64,000 nucleotides of DNA from an uncultured Actinomycetes bacterium (lineage in GTDB: Bacteria; Actinomycetota; Actinomycetes; Nanopelagicales; Nanopelagicaceae). The DNA is taken from contig CAIMOX010000007.1 in the NCBI GenBank assembly GCA_903843225.1, positions 1 through 64,000 on the forward strand. Reading direction: 5' to 3'. Of this stretch, positions 16,838-26,032 are shown in pieces. Position 1 is the first letter of the stretch, and the number at the start of each line of letters is the position of its first letter. Made by a program: the position numbers and the translations under genes. The notes under the pieces were generated by a model. That model saw only the letters and a list, made by a program, of their open reading frames with translations, was not told the DNA's origin and did not search any database.

Positions 16838-17965
16838 ATGGGATTGTTTAAGAAGAGTTCAGCAACTACGAGCACTGTCACAATGATCCCTGCCGCAAAG
16901 CCGTTGATTGGCGATGACGAGCGAAAAGCTGTTGACCGAGTCCTTCGTAGTGGAATGCTTGCTCAAGGCCCAGAAGTTAAGGCATTTGAAGAAGAGTTCT
17001 CACATCATGTTGAAGGCCGCCACTGCATCGCAGTGAACTCTGGAACATCGGCTCTCCATCTTGGATTCCTTGCCGCTGGAATCAAAGCCGGCGATGAAGT
17101 CATCGTTCCATCCTTCTCCTTTGCCGCCACCGCGAACTCGGTCGCGCTTGCTGGCGGAACTCCTATCTTCGCTGATATCGACCCGAAGACATTTAATATG
17201 GATCCAGCCCACGTCGAGTCCCTCATTACACCTCGTACCAAGGCGATCATGCCGGTTCATCTCTATGGACACATTGCTGCGATGGATCGATTCGAAGAGA
17301 TCTGTAAGAAGCACAACCTTCTACTCATCGAAGATTCTGCTCAGGCACACCTGGCAACTCTTAACGGACGACCAACTGGCGCCTGGGGTACCGTCGCATC
17401 TTTTAGTTTCTATCCAACAAAGAATATGACCGCTGGTGAAGGCGGAATGGTGACCACAGATAGCACCGATATCGCGCGCATGATTCGTCTCTTACGTAAC
17501 CAAGGCCAAGAGGTGATCTATCAGAACGAAGTTGTCGGCTTTAATAATCGCATGACCGATATCCACGCTGCCATAGGCCGCGTTCAGCTTCGCAAACTTC
17601 CAGGCTGGACTGCAACTCGTCAAAAGAATGCCGCCTACCTCACCGAACACCTCAAGGGCGTCGTCACTCCTTATGTCGCACCGAATACAACGCATGCCTT
17701 CCACCAGTACACCATCCGAATCGAAGGCGAAGATGCTGCAAAGCGAGATCGCTTCATGGCATTGATTCGTGAACGTGGCGTAGGTTGTGGCGTTTATTAC
17801 CCAACACCTATCCATCGCCTACCAACCTTTAAGCTCGATCTTGATCTCCCTGAGACCGAGAAGGTCATCAAGGAGTGCGTCTCAATCCCTGTACATCCAT
17901 CACTTTCCAAGCACGATCTCGAGAAGATTGTGACCGTTGTTAATGATGTGGCTGCAGGGCTCTAA
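16838..17965 (+). CDS. PLP-dependent sugar aminotransferase (DegT/WbpE family)
   Basis: Members transfer an amino group from glutamate to a keto-sugar nucleotide. PLP-binding features are visible: NSGTSALHLGFLAAGIKAGDEV, the DSAQAHLAT stretch, and the Schiff-base lysine in SFYPTKNMTAGEGG. The NNRMTDIHAAIGRVQL and YPTPIHRLP motifs are typical. By context it would act on UDP-3-keto-GlcNAcA as WbpE does. The first 20 residues (GLFKKSSATTSTVT) are a short extension. An alternative start is possible at Met 22. Confidence 0.86.
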   Translation: MGLFKKSSATTSTVTMIPAAKPLIGDDERKAVDRVLRSGMLAQGPEVKAFEEEFSHHVEGRHCIAVNSGTSALHLGFLAAGIKAGDEVIVPSFSFAATANSVALAGGTPIFADIDPKTFNMDPAHVESLITPRTKAIMPVHLYGHIAAMDRFEEICKKHNLLLIEDSAQAHLATLNGRPTGAWGTVASFSFYPTKNMTAGEGGMVTTDSTDIARMIRLLRNQGQEVIYQNEVVGFNNRMTDIHAAIGRVQLRKLPGWTATRQKNAAYLTEHLKGVVTPYVAPNTTHAFHQYTIRIEGEDAAKRDRFMALIRERGVGCGVYYPTPIHRLPTFKLDLDLPETEKVIKECVSIPVHPSLSKHDLEKIVTVVNDVAAGL

Positions 17966-18013
17966 CGGCTCGCATTGCAGATTATTCGATAGTAAAAACG
18001 ATCAGGAGTAAAA

Positions 18014-19039
18014 GTGGCCGAAAAGCTTCGTGCAGGACTAGTTGGATTAGGCATGATGGGACGTCATCATGCTCGAGTTCTGAGCTCACTTGAAGGTGTC
18101 GAACTTGTCGCCGTCTCCGATCCGATGGGTGACCCACATGGCGTTGCCGGCGGACGCCCCGTTCTCTCCTCCGTGCAAGAGCTCATTGACACTGGCATTG
18201 ATTACGCGATGGTTGCAGCACCGACCGCCTTCCATGAGGATCTCGCTCTGCACCTTGCAGAAGCTGGAATTCATGCACTCATTGAGAAGCCACTCGCTGT
18301 TGATACCCCTGCCGCTCAGCGGATTACTGCAGCATTTGCTGCAAAGAAGCTTGTTGGCGCAGTTGGCCACATTGAGCGATACAACCCAGCGCTCCAACAA
18401 CTGCGCGCTCGCCTTGATGCCGGCGAATTAGGCAGCGTCTACCAGATCGCCACCAGGCGCCAAGGCCCCTTCCCAGCTCGAATCGCCGATGTGGGTGTTA
18501 TTAAAGATCTTGCTACACACGATATTGATCTCACCGCATGGGTCGCACGTTCCTCCTTTGCATCTGTCTCAGCGCGTACCGCTTTGAAATCTGGCCGCCC
18601 ACATGAAGATATGGTGGCCGCGGTCGGCGAACTCGAAAATGGAATCATCACTAATCACTTAGTGAATTGGTTGACTCCCTTTAAAGAGCGTCTCACTATC
18701 GTGACTGGTGAGCGCGGCACATTTGTTGCAGATACTCTGACCGCAGACCTTACGTACTACGCCAACGCATCTATTGAGACCGAATGGGATTCAGTTGCTG
18801 CCTTTCGCGGTGTAAGCGAAGGCGATGTCATTCGCTATGCATTTGCCAAGCCAGAACCACTTAAGACAGAGCATGAGGCTTTTCGTGATGCCGTCTTAGG
18901 GCTACCCGGCGCAGTCGATCGTATTGTCACCATGGAGCAAGGTCTTGCTACTGTCGCTGTCGCGGCGGCAATGATCGACTCGAATGATCGAAATGAAGTT
19001 ATCTTTCTCAATCCATCAGCTGCGAAAGGCTCTCGTTAA
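18014..19039 (+). CDS. Gfo/Idh/MocA oxidoreductase (WbpB/WlbA-like)
   Basis: The Rossmann fold opens with GLVGLGMMGRHHARVL and the family motif is ALIEKPLAVD, with the catalytic-region HIERYNPAL and DLATHDIDL further on. WbpB/WlbA enzymes oxidise the 3-hydroxyl of UDP-GlcNAcA to a ketone with NAD. The GTG start follows AGGAG. Position between the aminotransferase and the 6-dehydrogenase fits this role; inositol or other sugar oxidation is the alternative. Confidence 0.82.
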   Translation: MAEKLRAGLVGLGMMGRHHARVLSSLEGVELVAVSDPMGDPHGVAGGRPVLSSVQELIDTGIDYAMVAAPTAFHEDLALHLAEAGIHALIEKPLAVDTPAAQRITAAFAAKKLVGAVGHIERYNPALQQLRARLDAGELGSVYQIATRRQGPFPARIADVGVIKDLATHDIDLTAWVARSSFASVSARTALKSGRPHEDMVAAVGELENGIITNHLVNWLTPFKERLTIVTGERGTFVADTLTADLTYYANASIETEWDSVAAFRGVSEGDVIRYAFAKPEPLKTEHEAFRDAVLGLPGAVDRIVTMEQGLATVAVAAAMIDSNDRNEVIFLNPSAAKGSR

Positions 19040-19042
19040 ATT

Positions 19043-20338
19043 ATGAAGATCGCTGTCGTCGCGCTTGGAAAGATCGGCTTACCTCTCGCTGTCCAGTTTG
19101 CGATGAAGGGCCACCACGTCATTGGTTGTGACGTTAATCAGCAGGCCGTCGATCTCGTCAACGCTGGAAAAGAGCCATTCCCGGGCGAGGCTCATCTAGA
19201 CGAATACCTCAAAGAGGTTATTGCTTCAGGGCACCTCACTGCTACAACCGATACAACATTGGCTGTTTCGCAATCAGATGCAGTTGTCGTAGTAGTCCCA
19301 CTCTTTGTTAATAACGAGGGAATCCCTGATTTTGGTTGGATGGATGAGGCGACAACGAAGATTGCTGCTGGTCTCAAGCCCGGCACGCTCGTCTCATACG
19401 AGACAACTCTTCCAGTCGGAACCACTCGTACTCGCTTTGCACCAGCGCTCGAAAAGATCTCTGGCCTCACTGCAGGTAAAGACTTCTCACTCGTCTTCTC
19501 ACCAGAGCGCGTTCTCACTGGGCGCGTCTTTGCAGATCTGCGCAAATATCCAAAGCTAGTCGGTGGAATCGATGCGAAGAGCACCGCTGCCGGCGTTGAG
19601 TTCTACGAAGCGGTTCTCGACTTTGATGATCGCCCTGACCTCGTGCAACCTAACGGCGTCTGGGATCTCGGTACGGCAGAGGCATCTGAGATGGCAAAGC
19701 TTGCTGAAACAACCTACCGCGACGTCAATATCGCGCTCGCCAATCAATTTGCGATCTTTGCCGAAAGTGCGAATATCGATATCGCAAAAGTTATTGCTGC
19801 CTCAAACTCCCAGCCCTACAGCCATATCCATCAACCAGGTATCGCAGTGGGTGGCCACTGTATTCCGATCTACCCACGCTTCTACCTATGGAACGATCCC
19901 GGTGCGACCGTTGTTCGCGCCGCTCGTGAGGCAAATGCTGCAATGCCTGCGCATGCTGTCTCTATACTGAAAGCAGAACTTGGCTCACTCACCGGCAAAA
20001 AGGTCGTCGTTCTTGGTATCTCATACCGTGGCGGCGTAAAGGAATCTGCATTCTCTGGAGTTTTCGGCACAGTTGCCGCTCTCAAGGCAGAGGGTGCGAT
20101 CGTTACAGTCCACGATCCGATGTATACCGATGCTGAATCAGAGCGACTCGGCTTCTCACCACATCACCTTGGCACTGCCGTTGACGGTGTAGTTCTTCAA
20201 GCCGATCACACCGAATATACATCACTGAGTGCAAGCGATTTTCCATCCGTGAAAGCGATTGTGGATGGTCGACGCGCTTTGGATTCCTCGCGCTTTCCTG
20301 GAGTTGCTTTCCGAGTTATTGGAGCGCCAGCGCGTTAA
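19043..20338 (+). CDS. UDP-N-acetylhexosamine 6-dehydrogenase (WbpA/WecC-like)
   Basis: UDP-sugar dehydrogenases oxidise the C6 alcohol to a carboxylate in two NAD-dependent steps. Seen here are the N-terminal Rossmann VVALGKIGLPLAVQFA, VSYETTLPVGTT, SPERVLTG, and the catalytic cysteine in GIAVGGHCIPIYPRF, followed by the C-terminal domain GISYRGGVKES. It starts three bases after the oxidoreductase. UDP-GlcNAc is the probable substrate given its neighbours. Its stop TAA shares the palindrome TTAA with the stop of the convergent glycosyltransferase gene. Confidence 0.88.
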   Translation: MKIAVVALGKIGLPLAVQFAMKGHHVIGCDVNQQAVDLVNAGKEPFPGEAHLDEYLKEVIASGHLTATTDTTLAVSQSDAVVVVVPLFVNNEGIPDFGWMDEATTKIAAGLKPGTLVSYETTLPVGTTRTRFAPALEKISGLTAGKDFSLVFSPERVLTGRVFADLRKYPKLVGGIDAKSTAAGVEFYEAVLDFDDRPDLVQPNGVWDLGTAEASEMAKLAETTYRDVNIALANQFAIFAESANIDIAKVIAASNSQPYSHIHQPGIAVGGHCIPIYPRFYLWNDPGATVVRAAREANAAMPAHAVSILKAELGSLTGKKVVVLGISYRGGVKESAFSGVFGTVAALKAEGAIVTVHDPMYTDAESERLGFSPHHLGTAVDGVVLQADHTEYTSLSASDFPSVKAIVDGRRALDSSRFPGVAFRVIGAPAR

Positions 20339-21633
20339 TTCGAAAGAGTAGAGGGCGCCGAGAGGGTAAAACTCTTATGCTCCCGAGCCGTTGGTGTGAC
20401 TTTTGCAATTCGGTTGTAGATCGAAAGTAAATTCTCAGCCTGTCGCTCCCATGAGCGCTCTTGTAGAACTCTGGCCGTATAAACATCGCTATAACGGCTC
20501 TTATCAGCAAGCACCTTCCGTACAGCACGTACGAAGTCTGTGGTGTCTTGCGCAATAAATACTTCACCATTACCTAGACGAACCACCTCTGCCGCCATGG
20601 TCCGGACATCGCTCACGACGATCGGGAGCTTTGCTTGCATATACTCACCAAACTTTGTGATCAATGAGATCTCATGATTGAGTTTGTGATGGATCGGAAT
20701 CAATCCAATATCTCCGGCTCGTAGATAATCAACTAGCTCTGCATTGGGAACATAAGGCAAAACATGGAAGCGGTCAGCGATATCTGCAGCATCAAGAATA
20801 AATTGCTTTACAGATGCGCTCTCAGGATTAGCGATAAGTGCGCAATGCACATCAGGCATCTGACGCAAACCTTCGATCACAGTCCCGATTCCGCGCTGCG
20901 GTGCAACCGCACCGGAGTAAACAATCAGAGGGACATCCCCAGAAATTCCACAATCGTGACGAAGGCTTCTCGCAGCGGGTTGCTGGCCCTCAACTAATGG
21001 ATCGTTAGCAACAATCTCGGGGCGACAGTCACCCATCTTGAGGTGTGGAATTAAAAGCTCAGACATTCCTTCACTCACCGAAAGGACAGCGGCGGATTGC
21101 GCCGTATAAATAATCTCTTGCTCGGTGTATGAGCGCATGAGCGGTGCCTTCAGGTGAGCTACTCCCGGAACATACTCGTGAGCGTCATAAATTAATTGAG
21201 CGTCGTGGCCCGCTTTTTTGAGGGCGGCAACGATCTCGCCTGCTATTGGCAATGCGGTGTAATCGTGGGCATGAACTACATCAGGCTTGAATGAGAGAGC
21301 TGTAGGGAGGATCGCTTTTACCGCTCTCCCCCAGTTTGGCACCCCCGGCGTATACCCTCCCAAGAATCGCGCTTGGAATCTACGCTGGTAGTAACGACCT
21401 TTACGGAGAACTTTTGCTATGAAATCTTGTTTCAGAACGACCTTCAGGGGTAATCGCTTGATAGTTGCATAACCAATAGTGAGTTGATCATTGTGAGTAA
21501 ATGGTGTCGCGCCGGCGACGATGACATCCCAACCAGAATTACCTAATGACCAAGCACATTTAAGAACGCGTGAATCTTCAGTCACGGCGTTAAGGACAAT
21601 ATGGAGCGCCTTTGGAGCTACTTTTTCCGACAT
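20335..21633 (-). CDS. Glycosyltransferase, GT4 family
   Basis: The 432-residue GT-B enzyme shows PDVVHAHDYTALPIAGEI in the acceptor half and VPLIVYSGAVAPQRGIGTVIEGL, then FGEYMQAKLPIVVSDV, in the donor half. It is the last gene of a three-gene leftward operon that starts with two small membrane proteins and converges on the nucleotide-sugar genes. Sugar and linkage are unknown. Confidence 0.83.
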   Translation of the reverse strand: MSEKVAPKALHIVLNAVTEDSRVLKCAWSLGNSGWDVIVAGATPFTHNDQLTIGYATIKRLPLKVVLKQDFIAKVLRKGRYYQRRFQARFLGGYTPGVPNWGRAVKAILPTALSFKPDVVHAHDYTALPIAGEIVAALKKAGHDAQLIYDAHEYVPGVAHLKAPLMRSYTEQEIIYTAQSAAVLSVSEGMSELLIPHLKMGDCRPEIVANDPLVEGQQPAARSLRHDCGISGDVPLIVYSGAVAPQRGIGTVIEGLRQMPDVHCALIANPESASVKQFILDAADIADRFHVLPYVPNAELVDYLRAGDIGLIPIHHKLNHEISLITKFGEYMQAKLPIVVSDVRTMAAEVVRLGNGEVFIAQDTTDFVRAVRKVLADKSRYSDVYTARVLQERSWERQAENLLSIYNRIAKVTPTAREHKSFTLSAPSTLSN

Positions 21634-21638
21634 TGTGA

Positions 21639-22031
21639 TCAGAGCGGTAGGAGTACTACCACGAGTGTCAAAACAAGCGCGATTGCCACCGCTTCACCAA
21701 GAATCTTTAACGCTGTTGCTCGATCCCGAGCCCGATCTTCTGGGAGTGAGACTCGTGCGATATCTCGAGATTTTCCAAAATTGAAGGTACCCATAAAGCC
21801 AAATGCCAGGCAGAATTTTTTTCTTGATTGAATAAAACCGACGCTAAAGACGAGCAATGGAATAAAGATTCCCAAGCGAGCTGTATGTGTGCTGTGCAGA
21901 TGGATGTAAGAGGCGATTCCTAGTCCCGTCAATACCAGGCCAAGCAAGGCAACAGTACGACGCTTCCTAATTTCAGATGGACCGATATTGCATTGACCTG
22001 ATACATACTCAGGTGAGATATCGGTGGCCAC
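21639..22031 (-). CDS. Small integral membrane protein, function unknown
   Basis: The 130-residue product has four hydrophobic segments (about 28-46, 51-65, 73-85 and 110-130) with a basic and acidic loop between (KSRDIARVSLPEDRARDRA). The GTG start overlaps the stop of the 48-residue gene as TAGTG, and the glycosyltransferase gene starts five bases after its stop, so all three are probably co-translated. I do not recognise the family. Confidence 0.65.
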   Translation of the reverse strand: MATDISPEYVSGQCNIGPSEIRKRRTVALLGLVLTGLGIASYIHLHSTHTARLGIFIPLLVFSVGFIQSRKKFCLAFGFMGTFNFGKSRDIARVSLPEDRARDRATALKILGEAVAIALVLTLVVVLLPL

Positions 22032-22177
22032 TAGAGCGAGTGCTCCTCTTCCTCGGCAAAGATCTCGTGGTCATCCTCACCGTTGTGATCTAGCCATTGA
22101 AAGATAGTCTTGAGCGCTCCAAAGATAATCGCCAAGAGGGCGAAGAGTCCAAAGAGTCTGCGTATCGCCTTAAACAT
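22031..22177 (-). CDS. 48-residue membrane protein, function unknown
   Basis: A short frame begins MFKAIRRLFGLFALLAIIFG, one basic-then-hydrophobic membrane segment, and ends in a soluble acidic tail (WLDHNGEDDHEIFAEEEEHS). Support comes from context: a TAGATT hexamer lies six bases before the ATG, like the promoters of many neighbours, and the stop TAG overlaps the GTG of the next gene. It would be the first gene of the operon with the 130-residue protein and the glycosyltransferase. No family is recognised. Confidence 0.65.
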   Translation of the reverse strand: MFKAIRRLFGLFALLAIIFGALKTIFQWLDHNGEDDHEIFAEEEEHSL

Positions 22178-22189
22178 AGGGAGAATCTA
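22178..22189 (-). promoter_or_regulatory. Leaderless promoter of small membrane protein operon
   Basis: Minus-strand TAGATT (22184-22189) followed by CTCCCT and the ATG. Confidence 0.5.
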
Positions 22190-22218
22190 ACACTTTCACG
22201 GCAGGAAGGTTGGTTTGG

Positions 22219-23337
22219 CTAATGAATAGCAGAAAGAGCCTGATCAATATCGGCCCAGAGATCTTCGACGTTCTCAATCCCTACCGAGAGCCGGATCAGG
22301 CTTTGAGAGATGTGTTCGCTCTCGCCCGCCCAGCGATGTCTACGCTCCCAGAGCGTCTCAACTCCGCCAAGTGAGGTCGCATGAACTACCACTTTCGATG
22401 CCGCACATGCTCGGTCGGCGGCGTCAGCCCCGGCCTTCACCTCAAAGGAGATGATCGCGCCAAAGCCCTTCATGAAAGATGCCGCACGCTCGTGCTGCGG
22501 ATGAGATGGCAGCCCTGGGTAACGCACTGATTGAACTGCCGGGTGAGCGCTCAATCGTGTTGCGATCTCGAGAGCGTTCTTCTGCGCGCGCTCAAGGCGA
22601 ACATCGAGAGTGCGAATACCTCGGAGCGCGAGATAGACCTCCATCGCTCCTGGAATCGCTCCACCTTGCTTGCGTTGCATCGTTAATCGAGAGAGGAGTG
22701 CCTCATCATTCATCGAAAGAGATCCCATGATGAGATCGCTATGTCCGGCGATAAATTTGGTCACCGAGTTCATTGAGATATCAGCACCCATCGCCAGAGG
22801 TTGTTGATTGAGCGCAGTTGCAAAGGTGTTATCGACTCCCACGCCGAGTCCGAGCGCTTTAGCAGCGGGAATAATTTTTGGAAGATCAGCAACTTCAAGC
22901 GCGGGATTTGTTGGCGATTCCATCCATAGAAAGTTGGCACCTTGAAGCGCCGCTAGGACTTCCTCTGTATGTGCAATATCAACGTAGCGGATCTCGCACT
23001 GGTTATCACTCTCAAGCTTTTGAAGGAGATACATCGTGCCGGTGTAACCATTTCGTGAAGCGACGATAATTGAGCGATGCGGTAAGAGTGAGAAGACGGC
23101 AGAGATCGCACCCATTCCAGATGAGAAGAGCAGAGTGCTTCCACCTTCAATGCCACCAATCGCACTTTCGAGCGCGGTCCAGGTCTCATTTCCAGAACGG
23201 CCGTAGCCAATTCCATCAGGAGCGACATAGGTAGAAGTGAAGGAGACGCCAGTATTTACAGATGCACCAGGAATCGCATCTGGTCGTCCTGAGGTAACGA
23301 TCAAGGAGTCGGGTTGGAGTCTTTTAGAATCGCTCAT
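22219..23337 (-). CDS. Cystathionine gamma-synthase/lyase family PLP enzyme (MetB-like)
   Basis: The protein belongs to the Cys/Met metabolism PLP family: LFSSGMGAISAVFSLL, VDNTFATALNQQPLAMGADI and the Schiff-base lysine in NSVTKFIAGHSDLIMG are all in place, as is the C-terminal LIRLSVGIENVEDL. It could make cystathionine from an activated homoserine and cysteine, or cleave it; the sequence does not separate these. The ATG overlaps the MalY-like gene's stop by 4 bp, so the pair would work in trans-sulfuration. Confidence 0.85.
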   Translation of the reverse strand: MSDSKRLQPDSLIVTSGRPDAIPGASVNTGVSFTSTYVAPDGIGYGRSGNETWTALESAIGGIEGGSTLLFSSGMGAISAVFSLLPHRSIIVASRNGYTGTMYLLQKLESDNQCEIRYVDIAHTEEVLAALQGANFLWMESPTNPALEVADLPKIIPAAKALGLGVGVDNTFATALNQQPLAMGADISMNSVTKFIAGHSDLIMGSLSMNDEALLSRLTMQRKQGGAIPGAMEVYLALRGIRTLDVRLERAQKNALEIATRLSAHPAVQSVRYPGLPSHPQHERAASFMKGFGAIISFEVKAGADAADRACAASKVVVHATSLGGVETLWERRHRWAGESEHISQSLIRLSVGIENVEDLWADIDQALSAIH

Positions 23338-24488
23338 GAGGTAAGCGTAGCAATGCGTGCGACCGCCTCGACCAGGATCTCTTCACTCGTTGCAAAGTTC
23401 AATCGGACAAATTGATGGTGATCGGCAGCAAAAGTAACCCCATTACTGAAGGCAACCTTCGCCTCTGTTAAGAGTCTGCCGCTTGGATCAGCGCCGAGGT
23501 TGAGATCAGTGAGATCGAGCCAGGCGAGGTAACTGCAATCAGGGATTCGATAGCCGATTGCTGGGAGTTCACGTGCAAGGAGCTCCTTTAAAAAATTACG
23601 GCGATGGTTATTAGTTGCGATCGCAGCATCGAGCCACTCTGTCGTTTGATAGGCGATCGCAGCAGCGGCTGCCCCAAAGAGTGAAGAACGCCAATGAACT
23701 GCCGGCGGCATCGACTTTGCAAGATCAAAGGCGCGCGTCGAGCCAGTAACTATCTGAGCGCATTTTAGACCGGCAAGGTTCCATGACTTACTGGCTGATG
23801 TCACACAGATACCGACCTCACGCGCGGTATCACTCACCGCAAGGAAGGGAACAAATTCATGATCAGTGTAGGTAAGCGGTGCATGAATCTCATCACTCAG
23901 TATCGTGACGCCATATTTCTTCGCAAGATCGGCTAGGTAAGAAAGTTCTGCTCGTGTGAATACTGTGCCGACAGGATTTGCAGGATTGCATAGGAAGTGA
24001 ACTTTTGCCCCAGTCTGGTATGCCTTGTCAATCGCATCGAAATCTAAGGCGTACTGCAATCCCTCTCGTTTCAATGGAGCTTCGACGCTGACGCATTTTA
24101 ACTCCTGAATCCAGTGAAACATATTGTGATAGACCGGTGGATTAATAACAATTCCATCACCTGGCTTTACAAGAAGTCGTGTGAGCTCAACCATTCCTAC
24201 TCCGACATCAGTTGCCGGAAAGATTGAGTCCGTCGTGATCTCCCAGTTCCAACGCCTCTTCATAAAAGTTTGCATTGATTCTGCAAGCTCTGGCATTGAA
24301 CCGAGATAACCAATATCAGAGCTACTGACCATTGCAATCAAACGTTCTCGAATAGGTAGTGCAACTTCATAATCCATTTCAGCGACAGGGAGTGGGAGCA
24401 CATCCTGTGGGAAATCACGCCACTTCGCACTCGTGCGTTGCTTTAAATCAGCCAGGGGTGGGACGGCTAAGAGCTCGATCGATTCCAT
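23334..24488 (-). CDS. MalY/PatB family PLP aminotransferase (probable cystathionine beta-lyase)
   Basis: The fold type I protein begins properly at ATG 24488 (MESIELL), five bases after the terC stop; a longer frame to 24533 overlaps terC. Markers are WRDFPQDVLPLPVAEMDYEV near the start, the FLCNPANPVG stretch, SDEIHAPLTY, and the PLP lysine in SASKSWNLAGLK. MalY/PatB members cleave cystathionine to homocysteine. Coupling with the MetB-like gene supports that role here. Confidence 0.85.
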   Translation of the reverse strand: MESIELLAVPPLADLKQRTSAKWRDFPQDVLPLPVAEMDYEVALPIRERLIAMVSSSDIGYLGSMPELAESMQTFMKRRWNWEITTDSIFPATDVGVGMVELTRLLVKPGDGIVINPPVYHNMFHWIQELKCVSVEAPLKREGLQYALDFDAIDKAYQTGAKVHFLCNPANPVGTVFTRAELSYLADLAKKYGVTILSDEIHAPLTYTDHEFVPFLAVSDTAREVGICVTSASKSWNLAGLKCAQIVTGSTRAFDLAKSMPPAVHWRSSLFGAAAAAIAYQTTEWLDAAIATNNHRRNFLKELLARELPAIGYRIPDCSYLAWLDLTDLNLGADPSGRLLTEAKVAFSNGVTFAADHHQFVRLNFATSEEILVEAVARIATLTS

Positions 24489-24492
24489 CGGC

Positions 24493-25419
24493 TTACTCTT
24501 CCTTACCTTCTGCGTGAGGTAAAGAGTCAGCACCGCCTTTACTCTTGATCAAGCTGATGATCGCGGTCAGTACAAGCGTCCCGATAATAAAACCAAGACT
24601 AATTCGAAGGGAGATGACGGGAACATTTAGCCCAAGCACCTGACGATGGTGGGTCGAAATCGCAGCCTCAAAAATCAATTTAATGCCGATAAAGGCGAGG
24701 ACGATGGAGAGGCCCTCGGTGAGATAGATGAGGCGAGACATGAGTCCGCCGATAAGGAAGTAGAGCTGGCGCAGACCCATCAACGCGAAGATATTTGCGC
24801 TGACGATAACGTAAGGGTTACGCGTGAGACCAAAGATCGCAGGAATTGAATCGAAGGCAAAAAGTACGTTGGTGAGTGCGATGGCAGTGAGTGCGAGCAG
24901 GAAGATAGAAGCACCACGTTTGCGCATATATGTGAGGGTGCGACCTTCGCGCCACTCCTCCTCTTCACTCTCCCGAAAGAGTTGGATAGCGGTATAAATC
25001 AAGAAAGCGCCAAAGAAGAAGAAGATCCACTCAAATCGGTTAACAATCGCTGAGCCCGCTGCAATAAATATTCCACGTAAGAATAGTGACGAGATGATTC
25101 CGATAAGAAGAACTAGCTCTTCACGTTCTTTCGCGACTTTGAGGCGCGCAAGAATCAGGATAAAGACAAAGAGGTTATCGAATGAGAGCGAGTACTCAGT
25201 GATCCAGCCTGCAAAGAATTCGGTCCGTGCTTGGTGTGTTGCCCACACACCTAGATAGGCGCCAAAGGCGATCGCGAGACCAATGTAAATAATTACCCAA
25301 AGCGTCGCCTTCTTGAGCGTTGTCGGATGATGTCGATCTTTATAGGCGATAAAGAAATCTAGGGCGAGAAAGAGGGCAAGCCCGGTCAGCGTAATCGTCC
25401 ATGCAAAAGTGCTGATCAT
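24493..25419 (-). CDS. TerC/Alx family membrane protein
   Basis: The 308-residue protein has about nine hydrophobic segments and the TerC signature EFFAGWITEYSLSFDNLFVFILI, plus AFDSIPAIFGLTRNPYVIVSANIFALMGLR. Family members are linked to tellurite resistance and, more recently, to manganese export and loading of exported metalloproteins. It lies three bases after msrA and four before the MalY-like gene, so one transcript covers oxidative repair, TerC and sulfur amino acid enzymes. Confidence 0.9.
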   Translation of the reverse strand: MISTFAWTITLTGLALFLALDFFIAYKDRHHPTTLKKATLWVIIYIGLAIAFGAYLGVWATHQARTEFFAGWITEYSLSFDNLFVFILILARLKVAKEREELVLLIGIISSLFLRGIFIAAGSAIVNRFEWIFFFFGAFLIYTAIQLFRESEEEEWREGRTLTYMRKRGASIFLLALTAIALTNVLFAFDSIPAIFGLTRNPYVIVSANIFALMGLRQLYFLIGGLMSRLIYLTEGLSIVLAFIGIKLIFEAAISTHHRQVLGLNVPVISLRISLGFIIGTLVLTAIISLIKSKGGADSLPHAEGKEE

Positions 25420-25422
25420 CTG

Positions 25423-25977
25423 TTACTTAACGAGTGAGGGGAAAACAACCCCTGTCGAAGAGTGGCAGTCGTAGCCATGTGGATTCTTCTTCAAATACTT
25501 TTGGTGGTACTCCTCAGCGGGCCAGTACGGATGTGGTGTCGCATCTTCAATCTGAGTGACGATTGGTCCGATGCCGTCGGCGCTCAGCGCTACTTGATAA
25601 AGCTCTCGAGTAGCGAGCGCATCGTTGTACTGCTCGGCTGTGGTCGTAAAGATCGCACTGCGATATTGGGTTCCGATATCTCCGCCTTGCTGATTGAGCG
25701 AGGTTGGGTCGTGCATCACCCAAAACTCTTCTAGAAGCCTGCGATAGGAGATCACAGATGGATCAAAGAGAACTTCAACTGTCTCAGCATGGCCAGTGAC
25801 ACCAGTGCAGACTTGTTCATAACTTGGAGCAGGGCGAACTCCGCCCATATAACCCACAGATGTTGAGATGACGCCGCCAAGTTTCCAGAATCTGCGCTCT
25901 GCACCCCAGAAGCATCCGGTTGCGAAATAGGCGCGGGAAAGCTCGGGCGTGCTCTCGGGGCTAGATTCTCTGCTCAT
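25423..25977 (-). CDS. msrA: Peptide methionine-S-sulfoxide reductase MsrA
   Basis: MsrA repairs methionine S-sulfoxide in proteins. The active-site motif GCFWGAE has the catalytic cysteine at residue 22; YMGG, HAETVEVLFDP, DPTSLNQQGGDIGTQYRS and the C-terminal HQKYLKKNPHGYDCHS are typical, the last with a resolving cysteine. The 184-residue length is normal. It heads the msrA-terC-malY-metB operon. Confidence 0.95.
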   Translation of the reverse strand: MSRESSPESTPELSRAYFATGCFWGAERRFWKLGGVISTSVGYMGGVRPAPSYEQVCTGVTGHAETVEVLFDPSVISYRRLLEEFWVMHDPTSLNQQGGDIGTQYRSAIFTTTAEQYNDALATRELYQVALSADGIGPIVTQIEDATPHPYWPAEEYHQKYLKKNPHGYDCHSSTGVVFPSLVK

Positions 25978-25989
25978 GGGGTAATTCTT
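25978..25989 (-). promoter_or_regulatory. Possible leaderless promoter of msrA operon
   Basis: AAGAAT (25984-25989, minus strand) differs by one base from TAGAAT and ends six bases before the ATG. Confidence 0.35.
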
Positions 25990-26032
25990 GCACTGATACC
26001 CTTTATCTCACGTACCACTCTTCACAACCCGA

